From: JAKORR01 sp964608495
Lineage (GTDB): Bacteria > Armatimonadota > Zipacnadia > Zipacnadales > FEN-943
Assembly (NCBI GenBank): GCA_964608495.1
Contig: CAZSOQ010000166.1
Location: 1-11,889 of the forward strand
Length of the DNA stretch: 11,889 nucleotides
Direction of reading: 5' to 3'
The notes beneath the pieces were generated by a model. That model was not told where the DNA came from, searched no databases, and was given only the letters and a program-made list of their open reading frames with translations. A program made the position numbers and the translations under genes. The first letter of the stretch is position 1. Each line of letters opens with the position of its first letter. Positions 1 to 7,185 of the stretch are shown one piece after another.

Positions 1-3000
1 CCCCACAGGTCCCGCGTCACGATGTCGCTCGCCCCGCCGCTCAGGTACGAATGGGCCCGCTGCGTCGTGGCGAGGACCTCTGCCGGGAGACCCTCCTTTT
101 CGCCCAGGTCCCGGCGCAGGCGATAGAAGCCTCGCGCCGCGACGGGGTCGCCGTCCGGCGCCCGCAGCCAGGCCATATCGAGAGGCTGCAGGCCGTCGAA
201 GACGGGGTCTTCCTCGGTCCACGGGCTGGCCGTTTCGGTGGGGGCTTTGACGTAGCGCGCGATCACCTCGGGCGCCAGCTCTCGGCCCGCCTCGCCCGCG
301 TCGAGGGCCACGAGCCTGCCCCCCTGCTCCACCCATCGCCTCACCGCCCCGCTTTCACGCGCCAGCTTCCCCACCTCTTCCGCGCCCTCGACCACGACCG
401 TCCCCGCGCCTTCCCGCATGAGCCCCAGCGCCTGCTCGGCGGACACCGGGCGCGCCTGGGCCACGCACCACGCCCGCCGCGCCACCATCACCGGGTAGCT
501 GTTCCGGCTCACCACGCGCCCCCCGGCCCAGGCCTCCAGCTCCAGCGTCGCATCGCACCGGTCCGCGGGCGGCTCCTCGGCCACTCGCAGGCCCAGCTCG
601 GCGCTGGCCCGCCCGTAGTAGGCCACGTCGCCGACCGTCACGCGGCCACGCCCGAGCTCCCGTCCGCCCCACGCCAGCGTCGCCGTCACCTCCACGGCCC
701 GCAACGCCTCCGTCCCCACGTCATCGTTCACCACCCACACCTTGCCCGTCAGCCGATCCCCGCCGTAGAAGCGCCGCCGCGGGCTCTCCCAGCTCACCAG
801 CACCGGCTGCAGTGCCGTCGCCAGCGCCTCGTAGGTCGGGTAGGGCTCGAGACGCTCCGCGTCGTAGCAGTGGCGCACCCAGGTGCAGGTCGCGAAGTGC
901 AGCAGCCCGCACAGCCGCTCGGACTCGCGCCGCCCCAGTTCCGCCAGCTCCTTGGTCAGCCACGCGTGCCGCGCGAGGAAGTGGCTCGGGTCGCGGTCCT
1001 CGTAGGCCCAGCTCCCGGCCCACGTCTGGCCCACCTGGTTGCGGTCTATGTACAGCCGCGTCGGGTGGCCGGTGTCCACGTTCGGGTACCCCGTCGAGAA
1101 TTCCTGGCTGATCCCCGGCCTGTCGCCGAGGAAGCTGCTCTCCATCTTCCGCCCCGTCAGCCACATCGGCCCCACCGAGTACCACCCGTAGTAGCAGTGC
1201 CGGTCGTCCACATCCCCGTCGTCCAGTCCGGCCTTCACGGCCTCGTCCACGGCCCGCTGGTCGCGCACGTAGGCCGAGTCCAGGATGACCGGCCGCGTGC
1301 CATCGGTCTCCCGCATCGCCCGCACCATCTCGCTCGCCACCTTCCACTTGCGCAGCCGCCGCTCGGCCTCGGGGTCGCGGTAGAAGAACATCTCGTTGTT
1401 GACCGTCCACAGGATGACCGACGGGTGGTTGCGGCAGGCCCGCATCACCGCCAGCCAGTCCTCGCGCCAGATTCGCTGCAGCTCCGGCGACGGCGGCTCG
1501 CCCGTCGTGCCCAGCACCCACGGCCACACGCCCTCGACGCTCACGGCCACGCCCTCCTCGTCGGCCGCTTGCAGCCAGCACTCGGTGAAGGGCGATCCGT
1601 GCGTCCGCGTCACAACCTGGTTGCCGTCGTGCATGAGGCGCAGGAACCGATGCGCCAGCGCCGCGTCCCACGGCCGCAGGCCGTTGGGGGCATGGTTCGC
1701 GCCGCGCAGCCAGTAGGGCCGGCCGTTGAGGTACAGCCGGCCGCCGCGCACCTTGACCGTCCCGAAGCCCACCGACAGCGTCCGGCTGTCGAGCACGGCG
1801 CCCTCGGTCCCCACGACCTTGACCGTCAACCGGTACAGCCGCGGTCGGTCGGGCCACCACGGCTGCACCTTCAGCCCGCTCATGCGGTCCACGACCTTGC
1901 CGGGCACCTCTCCCACCGCCAGCTTCCCCTCGGCCAGGGTCCGGCCCGACGCCCGCTCGCCCAGCGCCCACTCCACCATCAACCCTTCCTTGCCCTCGGC
2001 CCTCGGTCCCCCGAGGCGCACGTCCAGCTCTCCGCCGTCCAGCGCCGGCGCGAAGACGACGTCCTCCAGATACACCGGAGCCGTGGCGATCAGCCGCACC
2101 GGCCCCCAGATCCCTCCCTGCCGCCCATACATCCCGTGCGGCACCGAATCCATGGCCCGATCCGTCAGCTCCGTCGCTACCACGGAGCCCACGATCCCCT
2201 CCGCACTTGGGTCCTCGTACGCCCGCCGCGTCACCAGCAGTGCGACCAGGTTGTCCCGCCCGGCGCTCGCGGCCTGCGTGATGTCTGCCTCCCACGGCCC
2301 GAACATCCCGGCGTGAATCGCCACGGGCCGCCCCTGCACCCACACCTGGCACGCCGTCGCCACGCCCTCGAAGCGCAGCACCAGCCGTCGCCCGGCGTAT
2401 TCCTCCGGCACGCGTACCCACTGCCGGTACCAGCCGTACTCCGTGGCTTCCCAGTCGAAGGTGAGGGCCTCGCACCTCCTGTGCTCCGCGAGGACCCAGT
2501 TGTCTGACACGCCCGAGTTGCCCCCGAACAGCCGCCCGCCGAACAGCCACCACGTCGCGGGCTGCCAGAACCCGGGCACGGGTATGGTGTGCCAGTCCCG
2601 GTCGCTGCTGTCCGGCGCAAACGGACGCTCGCCCGCCCGCCGCTCCTGGTCCGGCAGGAACAGCCAGCGCCCGCTCAGGTCCACTTCCGTCCGCCCTTCA
2701 CACGGCTGGGGCAAGCGTACCGGGCTGTAGGCCCGCCGTTCCGCCTGCCGCTGGCGCCGATCGGCCCGTCGCGCCTGGTTCTCGGCCTCGGCGCGCTCGG
2801 CCGTCTCCCGTCGGCGCAGTGCCCAGTCCCTCTCCGCGCCTTGCCACCTCGCCGCAGCGACGTCGGCCCCCGGCTCCAGGACGATCCAGTTGATCACCCC
2901 GCCCGATTGCCCCACGGGGTGTTTCGACACCACGCGCAGCACCAGCCGCCCTCCCCGCACCGTCACCGGCCGCCAGAACGTCCGGTAGGTCCCGGTCGGC

Positions 3001-3929
3001 AGCTCCTCCTGGACCCACGGCTGCTCTTCTTCGTCCAGCCACCACTCCACTCGCGCGGGATAGGACGGGTCGCCACCACGCGCGGTCAGCAGGTAGTCCC
3101 CGTCGGGCAGGTCCAGCCGGAACCGCCCCTCGCCCCTGCCGTGCGCCACGGCCACCAGCGTGTCGGTCAGCACGTCCTGCACCTGCCCGCGTCGCCGCAC
3201 GCCGGCCGGCCGCGTCACCCATCCCCAGCCCCGTTCCGCGGCGTACTCGCTATCGTCGGCCTTCACCCACCCCTGCGGCACGGGCGTGTCGGCCGGCCCG
3301 AAGTTGATCCGCCTCGCGCTCGCCGCGAAGTCGGCGGTCGGCGCGGCCGGCGCGCCCTCCAGCCGCTCCACCTCCAGGTCCTTGACCTCCAGCGTACACG
3401 GCGCGCCCCCGAAACCCACGCTCCCGGGCTCCCCATCGCCGCCCAGGGCCTGCGCCAGCACCCTCCGGCCGTCTACCGTGACCTCCAGGTGCCCAGCCTC
3501 CAGAGTCACCTCGATCCCATACCATCGCCCGGCCTCAAGCCGGAAGGGCAGCGGCCGCACCCCGAAGGCACGGTCACCGGCGGGCTTGAAGCGGAACAGG
3601 AAGGCGTCCTGGCAGACGTGACCCCGCAGCGCAAGACCGTAGTGGGTATGAGCGTCGAGGTAAGCCAGCCGCAGCCAGATCTCCGGCCGCTCCCCCAGGG
3701 CTCTCGCCCGACAGCGCACTCGCACGCCGGGCGCGGTGAAGTCCCTCAGGTAGGCGATCTTCCCCCGGACCGTCAGCCCGCCATCATCGGCCCGGAAGTC
3801 GCCCCGCCGCGCCGTGGCCCAGTCCTGCGCTCCGGGGCGCAGCACCGCGTCGCCCCGCGCGCTCACAGCCGCCGCCACGATCGCCACGCCAAGGGTCAGC
3901 ATCACGGCCTTCCTGCAGAGGTGCGTCAC
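1..3929 (-). CDS. Secreted modular GH2-family glycoside hydrolase, C-terminus cut off by window edge
   Basis: One continuous minus-strand frame of about 1309 codons runs from a GTG at 3929 through the left edge with no stop. The GTG is preceded by AGGAGG at 8 nt and begins a signal-peptide-like segment (basic THLCRK, then a hydrophobic stretch to about residue 24). Order of modules, by my reading: residues 25-195 a jelly-roll/LamG-like or DUF1080-like module; 208-354 a galactose-binding-like module opening with INFGP; 355-405 a charged, Arg/Glu-rich probable coiled linker; 417-620 GH2 sugar-binding domain (DLSGRW, then GWYRQWVRVP); an Ig-like domain; 732-1040 TIM barrel (LYLNGRPYWLRGANH). His777 (RTHGSP), Glu846 in VNNEM and Glu943 in SQEF match the GH2 conserved His, acid/base and nucleophile. 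An Ig-like domain follows, then about 1150-1240 a ThuA/glutamine-amidotransferase-like fold. The GH2 class is secure. Substrate is unknown (beta-galactoside, glucuronide or similar). It is the last gene of a likely three-gene operon. Confidence 0.9.
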   Translation of the reverse strand, partial: MTHLCRKAVMLTLGVAIVAAAVSARGDAVLRPGAQDWATARRGDFRADDGGLTVRGKIAYLRDFTAPGVRVRCRARALGERPEIWLRLAYLDAHTHYGLALRGHVCQDAFLFRFKPAGDRAFGVRPLPFRLEAGRWYGIEVTLEAGHLEVTVDGRRVLAQALGGDGEPGSVGFGGAPCTLEVKDLEVERLEGAPAAPTADFAASARRINFGPADTPVPQGWVKADDSEYAAERGWGWVTRPAGVRRRGQVQDVLTDTLVAVAHGRGEGRFRLDLPDGDYLLTARGGDPSYPARVEWWLDEEEQPWVQEELPTGTYRTFWRPVTVRGGRLVLRVVSKHPVGQSGGVINWIVLEPGADVAAARWQGAERDWALRRRETAERAEAENQARRADRRQRQAERRAYSPVRLPQPCEGRTEVDLSGRWLFLPDQERRAGERPFAPDSSDRDWHTIPVPGFWQPATWWLFGGRLFGGNSGVSDNWVLAEHRRCEALTFDWEATEYGWYRQWVRVPEEYAGRRLVLRFEGVATACQVWVQGRPVAIHAGMFGPWEADITQAASAGRDNLVALLVTRRAYEDPSAEGIVGSVVATELTDRAMDSVPHGMYGRQGGIWGPVRLIATAPVYLEDVVFAPALDGGELDVRLGGPRAEGKEGLMVEWALGERASGRTLAEGKLAVGEVPGKVVDRMSGLKVQPWWPDRPRLYRLTVKVVGTEGAVLDSRTLSVGFGTVKVRGGRLYLNGRPYWLRGANHAPNGLRPWDAALAHRFLRLMHDGNQVVTRTHGSPFTECWLQAADEEGVAVSVEGVWPWVLGTTGEPPSPELQRIWREDWLAVMRACRNHPSVILWTVNNEMFFYRDPEAERRLRKWKVASEMVRAMRETDGTRPVILDSAYVRDQRAVDEAVKAGLDDGDVDDRHCYYGWYSVGPMWLTGRKMESSFLGDRPGISQEFSTGYPNVDTGHPTRLYIDRNQVGQTWAGSWAYEDRDPSHFLARHAWLTKELAELGRRESERLCGLLHFATCTWVRHCYDAERLEPYPTYEALATALQPVLVSWESPRRRFYGGDRLTGKVWVVNDDVGTEALRAVEVTATLAWGGRELGRGRVTVGDVAYYGRASAELGLRVAEEPPADRCDATLELEAWAGGRVVSRNSYPVMVARRAWCVAQARPVSAEQALGLMREGAGTVVVEGAEEVGKLARESGAVRRWVEQGGRLVALDAGEAGRELAPEVIARYVKAPTETASPWTEEDPVFDGLQPLDMAWLRAPDGDPVAARGFYRLRRDLGEKEGLPAEVLATTQRAHSYLSGGASDIVTRDLW

Positions 3930-3937
3930 GCGCGTCG

Positions 3938-3943
3938 CCTCCT
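3938..3943 (-). promoter_or_regulatory. Strong Shine-Dalgarno site deciding the GTG start of the GH2 gene
   Basis: AGGAGG on the minus strand lies 8 nt before the GTG at 3929. An ATG nine codons further in (5' base at 3902) has no such site and would remove the basic N-region of the signal peptide, so the GTG is preferred. Confidence 0.7.
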
Positions 3944-3997
3944 GCGATGGCCTCCGCGGCGCGAGATCAGCGGGGCGCCCCCCGAGCCCACGGCCCC

Positions 3998-5041
3998 CTA
4001 GGCTCTTGGGCATCGCTCCCGCAGCCGCTCGTAGGTCCGCTTCGCGTCGTCCAGGGGTTGGGCGGGCATGTTGAAGAGGAATCTCGTCTCCGGCAGGGCC
4101 ATGTCCAGCATCGCGTTCACCTGCGCCTCGCTCATCCACGCCTGCATGAGCACGGCCTGCCCCGAGAAGGCCTGGATCGCCGGCCCGGGCCCCGGCTCCT
4201 GGAAGACCCGGTTCATCCCGCGCAGTCCCGGTATCTTCTTGAAGCTCCCGTACTGGTGGTCCGCCGTCGCGCAGCAGTGCACGAACAGGCCCCCGAAGCT
4301 CTCGCTCAGCTCCACCAGCGTCGGCAGGCAGAACTCCTCGAACATGGCCGTCGTCATGCTCCCGGCCTCATCCTCCGACAGCCAGCACCCCAGCTCGGGC
4401 GGTGCCCACGCCCGCGGGCAGTGGGCCAGGCTGCACTCCCCCACGTGCCGCTGGTATTCCCTCAGGAAGCTCTCCAGTAGCACGTGACACTTGCGCACCA
4501 GTCGCTTCACGGCCTCCGGGTCGTCCACGAGCGCCAGGTACAGCTCCTGCTTGCGCCACACCAGCGCCGCGATGTCGAAGGGGCTCTGGATGTCGGGCAC
4601 GCCGATGGGCGCTTCCGGCCCGATCCGCTCCCGGATCATCCCCGCCAGCTCCATCACGCGCGCCAGCGGTGGCGCGTCCAGGCTCGGCACCGCCAGCGCG
4701 TCCGCCTCCTCCGCCGTCGTCACCAGCGCCAGAGCGCAGGGCGGCGAGTCCTCGTAGATGTGCACGGCGCACCCGAAGGCCGCCGCGAAGATCTCCGTCC
4801 CCGTCGAGACCTTCGCGTAGGGCACCGCATCGTGGTCAATCTCGTCCAGCAGGACCACGTCGGCCTCGTAGTTGCGCAGGGCGTGGTCCAGCCACTCGAC
4901 CACGGGCCTGTCCGACACCGCCACGTCCCCGGGGTAGGGCGCTGGCACCTGCTCGTGGTCCATGATGATGGCGTGGCCCCGGAAGGGCCCGGCGAAGAGG
5001 TCCGTCAGGAACCGGCGATTCCGCGCGACCAGCGCGTCCAC
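3998..5041 (-). CDS. Uroporphyrinogen decarboxylase-like protein (URO-D / MtaA-CmuA superfamily)
   Basis: This 347-residue protein has the URO-D-like barrel pattern: an N-terminal RNRRFL...FRGHAIIMDHE segment, a central GVPDIQSPFDIAALVW segment, then LSEDEAGSMT followed by an FGGLFVHCC segment. In corrinoid methyltransferases of this superfamily (MtaA type) the H-x-C plus a later Cys bind zinc. Here H255 and C257 are present, but the later Cys position reads FLFNMPAQ, so the third ligand seems absent. Heme synthesis is unlikely, because the neighbours are a sugar isomerase-like cupin and a glycosidase. Divergent URO-D-like proteins are common beside sugar genes in polysaccharide degraders, and their reaction is not established. 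Start choice: GTG at 5041 has GGGAGG at 7 nt. A GTG ten codons upstream (5071) has only GAGG at 5 nt. It ends 68 nt before the GH2 start. The superfamily is clear; the function is not. Confidence 0.88.
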   Translation of the reverse strand: MDALVARNRRFLTDLFAGPFRGHAIIMDHEQVPAPYPGDVAVSDRPVVEWLDHALRNYEADVVLLDEIDHDAVPYAKVSTGTEIFAAAFGCAVHIYEDSPPCALALVTTAEEADALAVPSLDAPPLARVMELAGMIRERIGPEAPIGVPDIQSPFDIAALVWRKQELYLALVDDPEAVKRLVRKCHVLLESFLREYQRHVGECSLAHCPRAWAPPELGCWLSEDEAGSMTTAMFEEFCLPTLVELSESFGGLFVHCCATADHQYGSFKKIPGLRGMNRVFQEPGPGPAIQAFSGQAVLMQAWMSEAQVNAMLDMALPETRFLFNMPAQPLDDAKRTYERLRERCPRA

Positions 5042-5048
5042 GGCTTTC

Positions 5049-5054
5049 CCTCCC
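5049..5054 (-). promoter_or_regulatory. Shine-Dalgarno site supporting the inner GTG start of the URO-D-like gene
   Basis: GGGAGG on the minus strand stands 7 nt before the GTG at 5041. The alternative GTG at 5071 would place this site inside the coding region at residues 6-8. Confidence 0.5.
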
Positions 5055-5106
5055 GGGCGTGCAGCGGCCACATCGGCCTCGGCCCCGGCCCCAGGGCCGC
5101 CCGCCT

Positions 5107-5580
5107 CTAGATGACGCCCTCGTCCCCGATGCCCTTGTCCTCGAAGAAGTTGTCCTGCAGGGTCGAGGGCATTGAGACCTCCAGGATCAGCGCCGGCCCC
5201 ACGCCTGTGAACGAGTGCGCCGTGCCCGGCGGCATCGCCAGCAGGGCCCCCTCGCGCAGGACCCTGATCTCGTCGCCCACGGTCATGTGTACCATGCCCT
5301 TCACTACGAAGAACGTCTCATGCTTGACCTTGTGGTAGTGACGCGGGCAGGTCTGACCGTCGAAGACGAAGAGGAACTTCCCGCAGTACCCGTGCTCCTC
5401 CTCGTTCGCGATCCAGAACTCCGTCTCGCCGACCGCCGCGAACCTGCCCAGGCCGAAGTGCAGGGGCAGAGGCGTCACGTCGGGCATGGTCAAGCCCCAG
5501 GCCCGCACCTGCTCTGCCAGGGCCTGCAGCGCCTGCTCTCGCTCGGGTCCGTGCAGCTCCACGTTGTCATACTTGCCCAT
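5107..5580 (-). CDS. Small cupin, D-lyxose isomerase-like sugar isomerase
   Basis: This is a 157-residue single-domain cupin. Cupin motif 1 is complete: FDGQTCPRHYHKVKHE followed by KGMVHM, giving metal ligands H81, H83 and E88. Motif 2 is MPPGTAHSF with H122. The whole segment resembles the B. subtilis YdaE type of D-lyxose isomerase (about 167 residues), which from memory shares the order GQTCPxHxH, K-x-ETF, PPxTxH and a tail with EvS...ST..D..F.D..I; here the tail reads EVSMPSTLQDNFFEDKGI. Such enzymes interconvert D-lyxose and D-xylulose, and related ones act on D-mannose/D-fructose. No signal peptide is seen, so it is probably cytoplasmic. ATG at 5580 has GGAGG at 8 nt. It is the first gene of the minus-strand operon, just below a TTGACA promoter candidate. 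The cupin assignment is firm; lyxose isomerase is a good but unproven reading. Confidence 0.87.
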   Translation of the reverse strand: MGKYDNVELHGPEREQALQALAEQVRAWGLTMPDVTPLPLHFGLGRFAAVGETEFWIANEEEHGYCGKFLFVFDGQTCPRHYHKVKHETFFVVKGMVHMTVGDEIRVLREGALLAMPPGTAHSFTGVGPALILEVSMPSTLQDNFFEDKGIGDEGVI

Positions 5581-5622
5581 GCGCGGCTCCTCCCGGGGAC
5601 GGCCGGCTTGCCCCGCGACAGG

Positions 5623-5651
5623 AAAATGCCCCTTTCCCCTGCGCGTGTCAA
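5623..5651 (-). promoter_or_regulatory. Candidate sigma70-type promoter for the cupin/URO-D-like/GH2 operon
   Basis: A perfect -35 hexamer TTGACA (5651 down to 5646) is followed after 17 nt by CATTTT (5628 down to 5623), a 3-of-6 match to TATAAT. A transcript would start near 5616 and leave about 36 nt of leader containing the GGAGG at 5593-5589. The -35 is convincing; the -10 is weak. Confidence 0.45.
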
Positions 5652-5794
5652 CCTGCGCCCAGACCTCCCGTGGTCCCGTTCCTGCGGGGGCTCGCCACCG
5701 TTTGCATGGCCTGGGTCAGCCCACCTGGCAGCCCTCTCGTCCCGCCGCGGTGGGGCGCCTGGTGCTTCCCTGCGCCGTCATCCCGTGGGGGCCC

Positions 5795-5825
5795 TTGCCC
5801 GCCAGGAGCGCCCCTCGTGTACAAT
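5795..5825 (+). promoter_or_regulatory. Candidate promoter for the GH99-like gene
   Basis: TACAAT (5820-5825) matches TATAAT at five of six positions. A poor -35 candidate TTGCCC lies at 5795-5800 with a long 19-nt spacer. The leader to the ATG at 5887 would be about 55 nt. The -10 alone is suggestive. Confidence 0.35.
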
Positions 5826-5886
5826 GGCTGTCGTCCCAGGAACCGAGGCCGGCCGAGCTGCTGGCCCGCCAGGACAGGAGTCAGAG

Positions 5887-6903
5887 ATGGACCGCTCACT
5901 GCTGCTCTGCGCCCTATCGGCCTTGTCTGTACCCGCACTGGCAGGGCCCCAACCGACGGTGTTCGCGCATTTCTACTATTGGTACCCCATCAACGCGAAC
6001 ATCTGCACGCACCATGCGCCCGAGGGACACTTCGACCGCAGCGATCCGGCCTGGTGGATCGGTGAGCTCCGCAACGCGCAATATGCCGGCGTGGACGTAC
6101 TCACCCTGATGTACTGGCACAAGCACAAGTACAATCCTGCCACCCTGGAGGTGCTCCTGGAGGCCGTAAGGCGCATGGAGGCGGCTGGCGAGCCGCATCC
6201 CAAGGTTGCCATGCACCTTGATGGTATCGAGAGCCTGACCAACCTGCACGGCGAATGGCCCATCAAGCATTGCGATCTTACCCATCCCACAGTGCAGGAG
6301 GGCGCCTTGCAGGCCTTCGTCGGTTTCTTTCGCTTCTTCAAGGAGCGGGGCATGCTCGACCTGTGCTTCCGGCACGACGGCAAGCTCGTGGCCTTCGCCT
6401 ACCGTCCGGAGTACAACAACGTCCAGGCGCTGGCCGACAACTCGATGGTTGACCTGTGGCATCGCCGGTTCCGGGAAGAGCTTGGCGAGGACCTGTATCT
6501 GGTTCTGGAGACCGCTTACGACTACGCCAGGCAGCCGGCAACGGGCACTGACATGCACTGCACGAACGCCGACAACTACTACCGCTGGGACGCAGCGCTG
6601 CACGGTCCGCTGCTGGAGAAGCGCGGTGAGTTCCCCATCGCCACCGTCGGTCCCGGCTTTGATCCCAGCGGCCAGGGCAAGGACAAACCCAAACGCGACC
6701 GGCGGGACGGCGAGACCTTCCGCGAGGACCTGGAGCAGGCCATCCAGTGGGCCGCGCCCTGGCTCGTCATCGAGACCTTCAACTTCTTCGAGGAAGGCAC
6801 CGACATCACGGAGACGCAGGAGTTCGGCAGGAAGTACCTGGACATCGCTCGCGAGTGCACGGCCAGGTTCAGGGACGCCGTCCGGGCCACCGGGCCTCGA
6901 TGA
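5887..6903 (+). CDS. Secreted GH99/DUF5010-like glycoside hydrolase-like protein
   Basis: 338 residues. ATG at 5887 has AGGAG 6 nt upstream and starts a clear signal peptide (hydrophobic LLLCALSALSV, probable cleavage after ALA at residue 19), so export to the periplasm or outside is expected. Just after it comes FAHFYYWYP, the first barrel strand typical of GH99/GH71-like and DUF5010 proteins, followed by VDVLTLMYWH and a lipid-free single domain. Near the C-terminus, residues 296-305 read ETFNFFEEGT, which lines up with the GH99 catalytic segment SFNEWHEGT. The second catalytic Glu is kept (E303), but the first is Phe (F300), with an extra Glu at 302. It may therefore be a GH99-related family with another mechanism or a binding protein. 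It is transcribed alone, divergently from the GH2 operon, which suggests shared polysaccharide use. Base composition looks somewhat less GC-rich than its neighbours (not counted). Confidence 0.85.
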   Translation: MDRSLLLCALSALSVPALAGPQPTVFAHFYYWYPINANICTHHAPEGHFDRSDPAWWIGELRNAQYAGVDVLTLMYWHKHKYNPATLEVLLEAVRRMEAAGEPHPKVAMHLDGIESLTNLHGEWPIKHCDLTHPTVQEGALQAFVGFFRFFKERGMLDLCFRHDGKLVAFAYRPEYNNVQALADNSMVDLWHRRFREELGEDLYLVLETAYDYARQPATGTDMHCTNADNYYRWDAALHGPLLEKRGEFPIATVGPGFDPSGQGKDKPKRDRRDGETFREDLEQAIQWAAPWLVIETFNFFEEGTDITETQEFGRKYLDIARECTARFRDAVRATGPR

Positions 6904-7168
6904 AGCCGCCCCCGATCATCACCGCCTTGCGACAAGCCCCGATGTCGGCGATATGCATGTCGCGTCTGGCGCAGTGGTCCGTCAGGTGGTACGTGAGGGC
7001 ACAGGGCGAGGGGTAGGGCTCGTGCTCATCGGTGATGATGGTGATTGCGCCCTCCTTGTCCCGAGAGCAGATCCTGTTCGCCGCCGACTTCGCCGCTTTC
7101 GCGCGGCAGACCTTACAGCACCTCAACGACCGCCGTGGCCTGGGGATGCGCCAGCGCCCCGACGACAC
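6869..7168 (-). CDS. Possible small hypothetical ORF or remnant, unrecognised
   Basis: This minus-strand frame of 99 codons starts at a GTG without a good ribosome binding site and its stop overlaps the 3' end of the GH99-like gene by 35 nt. The second half (EGAITIITDEHEPYPSPC through RKAVMIGGGF) has strongly G/C-ending codons, about 40 of 46 by my count, which is what coding DNA in this genome shows. The first half is Arg/Cys-rich and less convincing. Opposite-strand frames in the same stretch also look partly protein-like, so this may be a fragment of a decayed gene. I recognise no family. Confidence 0.25.
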   Translation of the reverse strand: MSSGRWRIPRPRRSLRCCKVCRAKAAKSAANRICSRDKEGAITIITDEHEPYPSPCALTYHLTDHCARRDMHIADIGACRKAVMIGGGFIEARWPGRRP

Positions 7169-7185
7169 TCCGTCGGACGCGCCAA

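Larger units (their letters stand above)
5581..5886. other. Divergent intergenic region
   Basis: 306 nt between the oppositely oriented cupin and GH99-like genes. It holds one promoter candidate per strand and the ribosome binding sites of both genes. I see no convincing small ORF, RNA gene or clear operator palindrome. An open frame continuing upstream from the GH99-like gene crosses this region but lacks a start with a ribosome binding site and reads as low-complexity sequence. Confidence 0.6.

Noticed and set aside
51..2507. Plus-strand open frame of 818 codons
   Set aside because: It lies antisense to the GH2 gene, whose minus-strand frame carries all catalytic motifs. The plus-strand product is His/Pro/Arg-rich with no recognisable domain, a typical high-GC shadow.
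721..2553. Minus-strand open frame of 610 codons
   Set aside because: It is a different minus frame from the GH2 gene over the same DNA. Its translation is Gly/Arg/Ala-rich and has no family motif.
3972..3981. GGGGCGCCCC palindrome between the URO-D-like and GH2 genes as a terminator
   Set aside because: It is a 10-nt palindrome with no loop and no T-run, inside a likely operon. Such GC palindromes arise by chance here.
2589..4001. Plus-strand open frame of 470 codons
   Set aside because: Antisense to the N-terminal half of the GH2 gene, Pro/Arg/His-rich, no ribosome binding site.
5215..5886. Long upstream in-frame extension of the GH99-like gene
   Set aside because: It would overlap the cupin gene antisense and place the signal peptide internally. 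The ATG at 5887 has a good ribosome binding site and begins the signal peptide.
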